From assembly GCF_009223885.1 (NCBI RefSeq), contig NZ_CP045144.1:620001-684000 (forward strand): DNA of 64,000 nt, in the 5' to 3' direction. Under the pieces are notes generated by a model. That model was not told the DNA's origin. It did not search any database and saw nothing but the letters and a program-made list of their open reading frames with translations. The DNA comes from Ancylobacter sp. TS-1. Lineage in GTDB: Bacteria > Pseudomonadota > Alphaproteobacteria > Rhizobiales > Xanthobacteraceae. Shown one piece after another: positions 59,764 through 64,000 of this stretch. The translations under genes and the position numbers were made by a program. Position 1 is the first letter of the stretch, and every line of letters begins with the position of its first letter.

Positions 59764-59830
59764 CGGTCGACGTCGGCTCTTATGTATCGATCCAGCTTAT
59801 ATGAAAATACAAAAGAACGATTTCACAGAT
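59764..59830 (+). promoter_or_regulatory. LysR/phnW divergent regulatory region
   Basis: The region includes the palindrome CGACGTCG (59768-59775), the half-sites CTTATG (59779-59784) and CTTATATG (59796-59803), and an A-rich stretch (59804-59820). It is much lower in GC than its surroundings. It fits a shared operator and promoter, but no single T-N11-A motif is obviously the binding site. Confidence 0.5.
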
Positions 59831-59885
59831 GGCGGGGCCGCGTGCCATATGCGCCCGCACCACGGGACCGCTTTTGAGGGCCGCC

Positions 59886-61088
59886 ATGCCTCTTCGCCAG
59901 AATGAGGACGCCGTCGCGGCGTTCGAGCCTCCGATGCTCGGGGAGCCCTACCTGCTCACGCCGGGACCGCTCACCACCTCGATGACCACCAAGCAGGCGA
60001 TGCTGCGCGACTGGGGGTCGTGGGACGGCGACTTCCGCGCCCTGACCGCGGAACTGCGCCGCCGGCTGCTGGCGATGATCGGCGACACCGAAGGGGCGTT
60101 CGACTGCGTGCCCATGCAGGGCAGCGGCACCTCCTGCGTCGAGGCGATGCTGGGAACGCTGGTGCCGCGCGACGGCAAGGTGCTGGTGCTCGCCAACGGC
60201 GCCTACGGGCTGCGGGCGGCGCAGATCCTGCGCGTTCTCGGTCGGGCGCATACGCTGATTGACAAGGGCGACTACCTGCCCCCGCGCGGCGAGGAAGTCG
60301 GCGCCGCGCTCGATGCCGACCCGGCCATCACCCATGTGCTGGCCATCCATTGCGAGACCAGCTCGGGAATCCTCAACCCGGTCGAGGAAATCTCGCAGGC
60401 GGTCTATGCGCGCGGCCGCAAGCTGCTGATCGACTCGATGAGCGCCTTCGGCGCCGTGCCGGCGGATGTGGAGACCCTGCGCTACGAGGCCATCGTCTCC
60501 TCGGCCAACAAGTGCATCGAGGGTGTGCCGGGCTTCGGCTTCGTCATCGCCCGGAAGAGCGAACTGGAGGCGGCGAAGGGCAACAGCCATTCGCTGAGCC
60601 TCGACCTGCACGACCAGTGGGCGGTGATGGAGAAGACCGGCCAGTGGCGCTTCACCCCGCCGACCCATGTGGTGGCGGCCTTCATCGAGGCGCTGCTTCA
60701 GCATGCTGTCGAGGGCGGCGTCGCCGGTCGCGGCGCGCGCTACGCGAACAATCGCGACGTGCTGGTCGCCGGCATGCGCGCGGTGGGCTTCGAGACGCTG
60801 CTGGCCGACCGCTGGCTGTCGCCGATCATCGTCACCTTCTTCTGCCCGAACGATCCGGGTTTCTCCTTCCCGCGCTTCTACGAGCTGATGAAGGAGAAGG
60901 GGTTCCTGATCTATCCCGGCAAGCTGACGGCGGTGGAGAGCTTCCGCATCGGCTGTATCGGCCATCTCGACGCGAATGTGATGCGCAGCGTCGTCTCGGC
61001 GGCCGCGCAGTCGCTGGCCGACATGAAGGTCGCTTCCGCTGCGCCAGCGCCCCATGTGCTCGGGGAGCGCGCCAAGCTGGTCGCCTGA
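59886..61088 (+). CDS. phnW: 2-aminoethylphosphonate-pyruvate aminotransferase
   Basis: A 400-residue PLP enzyme. T-P-G-P-L-T-T-S is near residue 25 and the PLP lysine is K209 in [12 protein letters not shown]. It converts 2-aminoethylphosphonate and pyruvate to phosphonoacetaldehyde and alanine. The length is a little above the 360-370 of the family because of the N-terminal 20 residues. The ATG at 59886 is chosen because the upstream frame has no conserved sequence. Confidence 0.95.
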   Translation: MPLRQNEDAVAAFEPPMLGEPYLLTPGPLTTSMTTKQAMLRDWGSWDGDFRALTAELRRRLLAMIGDTEGAFDCVPMQGSGTSCVEAMLGTLVPRDGKVLVLANGAYGLRAAQILRVLGRAHTLIDKGDYLPPRGEEVGAALDADPAITHVLAIHCETSSGILNPVEEISQAVYARGRKLLIDSMSAFGAVPADVETLRYEAIVSSANKCIEGVPGFGFVIARKSELEAAKGNSHSLSLDLHDQWAVMEKTGQWRFTPPTHVVAAFIEALLQHAVEGGVAGRGARYANNRDVLVAGMRAVGFETLLADRWLSPIIVTFFCPNDPGFSFPRFYELMKEKGFLIYPGKLTAVESFRIGCIGHLDANVMRSVVSAAAQSLADMKVASAAPAPHVLGERAKLVA

Positions 61089-61204
61089 GGCGCGGCGCTC
61101 GGCCGGGCCGGGCCTTCCGCCCCGGTCGTGCCGCGCTGTCATCGGCCCGTTGGAACATACGTGCATTGCCGAGGCCGCGCCGCGCGCCTTGCCGGGAGAC
61201 AGCC

Positions 61205-62566
61205 ATGTCCGCTTCGCCGCTTTCGCTGGTTCATACCGAGGGCGAGTCCAACACCTCCCCGGCGCGTGCCGAATGGGCGGCGCGCCAGCAGGATCGCGTC
61301 ACGACGGAACTGCTCCGGCGCGATGCCGACGCCTTCCTCCACCAGAGCCTGTCCAGCCCCTGCGTCAGCGCCATCGTGAAGGCCGAGGGCATCTGGATCG
61401 AGGACACCACCGGCCGCCGTTATATGGATTTCCATGGCAACAGCGTCCATCACATCGGCTATGGCCATCCGCGCCTGAAGGCGGCGATCGCGGCGCAGAT
61501 GGACGAACTGTGCTTCGCCCCGCGCCGCTTCACCTGCGAACGCGCGGTGGAACTGGCGGAGACGCTCGGCCGGCTGGCGCCGGGCACGCTCGACAAGGTG
61601 CTGTTCACCACCGGCGGTTCGGATGCGGTGGAAGTGGCGCTGAAGCTGGCGCGCGCCGCCACCGGCCGCTTCAAGACGCTTTCCTTCTGGGACGCCTTCC
61701 ACGGCGCCGGCTTCGGCGCGGCGAGCGTGGGCGGGGAGGCGACGTTCCGCTCCGGCATCGCCGGCCCGCTGCTGCCAGGCGCCGAGCATGTCGCGCCCTG
61801 GGCGCCGCATGGCTGCGCCTATGGCCATGACAATCTGGAGGATTCGGCCCGCGCCTGCGCCAGCATGATCGCCTATGTGCTCGGCCGCGAGGGCGACATC
61901 GCCGCCTTCATCGCCGAGCCGATGAGGGCGACGCCGCTGGTGCCGGCGCCGGGCTTCTGGAAGGCCGTGCGCGAGGCCTGCGACCGCCACGGCACGCTGC
62001 TGATCTTCGACGAAATCCCGACCGGCCTCGGCAAGACCGGGCGCCTCTTCGCCAGCGAGCACGACGGGGTGACGCCGGACATGATCGTGCTCGGCAAGGC
62101 GCTGGGCGGCGGCATCCTGCCGATCGCGGCGGTGATCGCCCGGCACGACCTCGACGTCGCCGGCGATTACGCCATCGGCCATTACACGCATGAGAAGAAC
62201 CCGGTCACCGCCCGCGCGGCGCTGACCACGCTCGCCATCATCCGCGAGGAGGGCCTCTCCGAGCGCGCCGCCGAACTGGGCGCGCACGCGATGGGCCGGC
62301 TGCGCGAGCTGATGGCGCGCTCGCCCCATGTCGGCGACGTGCGCGGGCGCGGACTGCTGCTGGGGGTCGAGATGGTGGTCGACAAGGCCGGGCGCCAACC
62401 CGACCGGGCACTGGCCGAGACGGTCTATTATCGCTGCCTGGATGCGGGGCTCAGCTTCAAGATCAGCCAGGGCAACGTGCTCACCCTCTCGCCGCCTCTC
62501 GTCATCTCCCGCGAGGATCTGGACCGGGCGCTCGACATCGTCGAAGCCGCCGTCCTCGCCGCCTGA
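61205..62566 (+). CDS. pbfA: (R)-1-hydroxy-2-aminoethylphosphonate ammonia-lyase (PbfA)
   Basis: A 453-residue class III aminotransferase-fold protein with the PLP lysine at K298 (L-G-K-A-L-G-G-G). It has G-N-S-V-H-H-I-G-Y-G-H-P near residue 78 and D-E-I-P-T-G-L-G-K-T-G ahead of the lysine. Sitting between phnW and phnX, with no other aminotransferase need, it fits PbfA, which eliminates ammonia from (R)-1-hydroxy-2-aminoethylphosphonate to give phosphonoacetaldehyde. This allows the organism to use the hydroxylated phosphonate, which phnW cannot. A conventional aminotransferase is the alternative. Confidence 0.85.
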   Translation: MSASPLSLVHTEGESNTSPARAEWAARQQDRVTTELLRRDADAFLHQSLSSPCVSAIVKAEGIWIEDTTGRRYMDFHGNSVHHIGYGHPRLKAAIAAQMDELCFAPRRFTCERAVELAETLGRLAPGTLDKVLFTTGGSDAVEVALKLARAATGRFKTLSFWDAFHGAGFGAASVGGEATFRSGIAGPLLPGAEHVAPWAPHGCAYGHDNLEDSARACASMIAYVLGREGDIAAFIAEPMRATPLVPAPGFWKAVREACDRHGTLLIFDEIPTGLGKTGRLFASEHDGVTPDMIVLGKALGGGILPIAAVIARHDLDVAGDYAIGHYTHEKNPVTARAALTTLAIIREEGLSERAAELGAHAMGRLRELMARSPHVGDVRGRGLLLGVEMVVDKAGRQPDRALAETVYYRCLDAGLSFKISQGNVLTLSPPLVISREDLDRALDIVEAAVLAA

Positions 62567-62599
62567 AGCCGCCTTCACCTCTCTGCCGACCTCAACCGG

Positions 62600-63418
62600 A
62601 TGAATGCCATGTCGCTGTCTCACCTCAAGGCCGTCGTGTTCGACTGGGCCGGCACCGTCGTCGATTTCGGCTCGCTGGCGCCGATGGGAGCCTTCGTCGA
62701 GGCCTTCGCGGCCTTCGATGTGGCGATCACCATCGACGAGGCCCGCGTGCCGATGGGCATGGCCAAGCGTCCCCATGTCGCCGCGCTGTTCGCCATGCCG
62801 CGCATCGCCGCCGAATGGCAGCGCGTGCACGGCCACGCGCCGACCGAGGCCGACATCGACGCGGTGTATGACGTGTTCGTGCCGAAGAACATCGCCGTGG
62901 CGGCGAGCTTCGCCGACCTCATTCCCGGCGCGGCGGAAACCGCTGCCGCCATCCGCGCGGCGGGTCTGAAGATCGGCAGCACCACCGGCTATACCCGCGA
63001 GATCATGGCGAAGATCACGCCGGTCGCGGCCGCGCAGGGTTTCACCGCCGACGCCATGGCCTGCACCGGCGACGTGCCGGACGGGCGCCCGACGCCCTTC
63101 CTCATGTGGAAGGTGCTGACCGAATTGCAGGTCCATCCGGCCTGGTCGGCGGTGAAGGTGGACGACACCGAGGTCGGCATCGGCGAGGGGCTGAACGGCG
63201 GCGCCTGGACGGTGGGCGTTGCCGTCACCGGCAATGTGTTCGGCCTGTCGCGCGCGGACACCGCCGCTCTGCCGGCGGAGGTCTTCGCCCAGCGCCGCCG
63301 TCGCGCGGCCGAGAAGCTGGCGGCGGCGGGCGCCCATTACGTGATCGACGGCGTTGCCGACCTGCTTCCGGTGCTCGCCGCCATCAACGGGCGCCTCGCG
63401 CGCGGCGAGCGCCCGTAA
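62600..63418 (+). CDS. phnX: phosphonoacetaldehyde hydrolase (phosphonatase)
   Basis: A 272-residue haloacid-dehalogenase-fold hydrolase: nucleophile D15 in V-F-D-W-A-G-T and the Schiff-base Lys56 in M-G-M-A-K-R-P-H. This Lys is the hallmark of phosphonatase. It cleaves the C-P bond of phosphonoacetaldehyde to acetaldehyde and phosphate. It starts 33 bases after pbfA; M-S-L-S-H-L (62609) is a second possible start. Confidence 0.96.
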   Translation: MNAMSLSHLKAVVFDWAGTVVDFGSLAPMGAFVEAFAAFDVAITIDEARVPMGMAKRPHVAALFAMPRIAAEWQRVHGHAPTEADIDAVYDVFVPKNIAVAASFADLIPGAAETAAAIRAAGLKIGSTTGYTREIMAKITPVAAAQGFTADAMACTGDVPDGRPTPFLMWKVLTELQVHPAWSAVKVDDTEVGIGEGLNGGAWTVGVAVTGNVFGLSRADTAALPAEVFAQRRRRAAEKLAAAGAHYVIDGVADLLPVLAAINGRLARGERP

Positions 63419-63442
63419 CGGCGGACAGGTGGAGGGCGGTAG

Positions 63443-64000
63443 CTAGAAGCCGGCCGCGCATCCGTCCGAGCGCGGATCGCCGGCGCCCTCCAGCCGTCCG
63501 TCGGCGTGGCGGACGATGGCGCCGGCATGGCCCATCATGGCGTCGAACGGCGCCACCGTCTCGACATCGTGACCGGCCGCCCGCAGCGCCGCGACGAGCG
63601 CCGGCGGGAAACGGTCCTCCAGCTTCAGTGTCACCGTGTCGGCGCCCCAGGTGCGCCCGAGCAGCCAGCGTGGGGCGGTGACGGCGGCCTGCAACTCCTG
63701 CCCGAACAGGGCGTAGCGCGAGAAGAGAGCGGCCTGCGTCTGCGGCTGGCCCTCGCCGCCCATGGTGCCGTAGACCATGTGGCGGCCGTCGTCGAAGGTG
63801 GCCATGGCGGGGTTGAGCGTGTGGAAGGGCTTGCGGCCGGGCGCCAGCAGGCGCGGGCCGTCGCCGCGAAGATGGAAGCTGGAGCCCCGGTTCTGCCAGA
63901 CGATGCCGGTCTGCGGCAGCACCACACCGGAACCGAACTCGAAATAGATGCTCTGGATGAAGCTGGCGGCCAGCCCGTTGCCGTCGATCGCGCCCAGCCA
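63443..64000 (-). CDS. gamma-glutamyltransferase family protein, C-terminal part
   Basis: The gene enters from the right edge; only the last 185 residues are visible. They contain Y-F-E-F-G-S-G-V-V-L-P, W-Q-N-R-G-S-S-F, H-T-L-N-P-A-M and Y-G-T-M-G-G-E-G-Q-P-Q-T-Q, the small-subunit pattern of Ntn-fold gamma-glutamyltransferases and related amidohydrolases. The catalytic Thr should lie a few residues before the window edge. The lack of the usual signal region cannot be judged. Convergent with phnX. Confidence 0.88.
   Translation of the reverse strand, partial: WLGAIDGNGLAASFIQSIYFEFGSGVVLPQTGIVWQNRGSSFHLRGDGPRLLAPGRKPFHTLNPAMATFDDGRHMVYGTMGGEGQPQTQAALFSRYALFGQELQAAVTAPRWLLGRTWGADTVTLKLEDRFPPALVAALRAAGHDVETVAPFDAMMGHAGAIVRHADGRLEGAGDPRSDGCAAGF

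Noticed and set aside
61205..62566. pbfA as glutamate-1-semialdehyde aminomutase or ornithine aminotransferase
   Set aside because: The fold is shared, but placement between phnW and phnX argues for a role in phosphonate breakdown.

Overview
The window is about 64 kb of very GC-rich chromosomal DNA from an alphaproteobacterium, most likely of the order Hyphomicrobiales (Rhizobiales), perhaps the Xanthobacteraceae. The evidence is the gene content: an EipB/DUF1849 envelope protein, DUF3572 next to divK, ClpS-ClpA, a phasin, DUF6455, DUF1489 and a pyrB-pyrC'-plsY-dprA-topA block. The genus is inference. Gene density is high, gaps are mostly under 200 bp, and many genes overlap by 1-8 bases. There is no insertion sequence, integrase, prophage, CRISPR array, rRNA operon or obvious foreign island. 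Two tRNA genes are present: Leu(GAG) on the minus strand near 1.6 kb and Ser(GCT) on the plus strand near 51.8 kb.

Left part (1-15 kb): the end of an RluA-family pseudouridine synthase, a secreted polysaccharide deacetylase, tRNA-Leu, lipB, acylphosphatase, the MgtE magnesium transporter, a CHASE4-GGDEF-EAL cyclic-di-GMP protein coupled to an ElyC/DUF218 membrane protein, DUF3253/DUF599 proteins, a GST, DUF1489, two tiny membrane proteins, panC, an overlapping VWA-like/J-domain pair, and a D-Ala-D-Ala carboxypeptidase with a SPOR domain.

Middle (15-42 kb): phasin; clpS-clpA (N-degron proteolysis); an azlC-azlD amino-acid exporter pair; HIT, N-acyltransferase, GDPD and RidA genes; eipB convergent with and overlapping dinB; DUF3572, divK and rpmG (with no pleD between the last two); an MFS gene; NUDIX, DUF983 and rnr; an inserted EmrB-type MFS gene; then topA, dprA, plsY, pyrC' and pyrB, an AEC transporter and ruvX. 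The pyrC' product lacks the HxH metal ligands and is probably a structural partner of aspartate transcarbamoylase.

Right part (42-64 kb): an UPF0173 hydrolase, an FkbM methyltransferase, a two-winged-helix regulator divergent from two small secreted proteins, and the GatCAB amidotransferase genes split by a chorismate mutase and a convergent DUF6455 gene. Next come a secreted protein with a triplicated Cys-Trp module, a GST, tRNA-Ser, and a same-strand group of fumC, malic enzyme, a ThrE-type exporter and poxB. Together the last group could convert fumarate to malate, pyruvate and acetate. The window ends with a compact 2-aminoethylphosphonate catabolic operon, phnW-pbfA-phnX, divergent from a LysR regulator, and the 3' part of a gamma-glutamyltransferase-family gene. 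The phosphonate operon is the most distinct accessory pathway here. It carries the recently recognised lyase PbfA, which generic annotation would call a class III aminotransferase.
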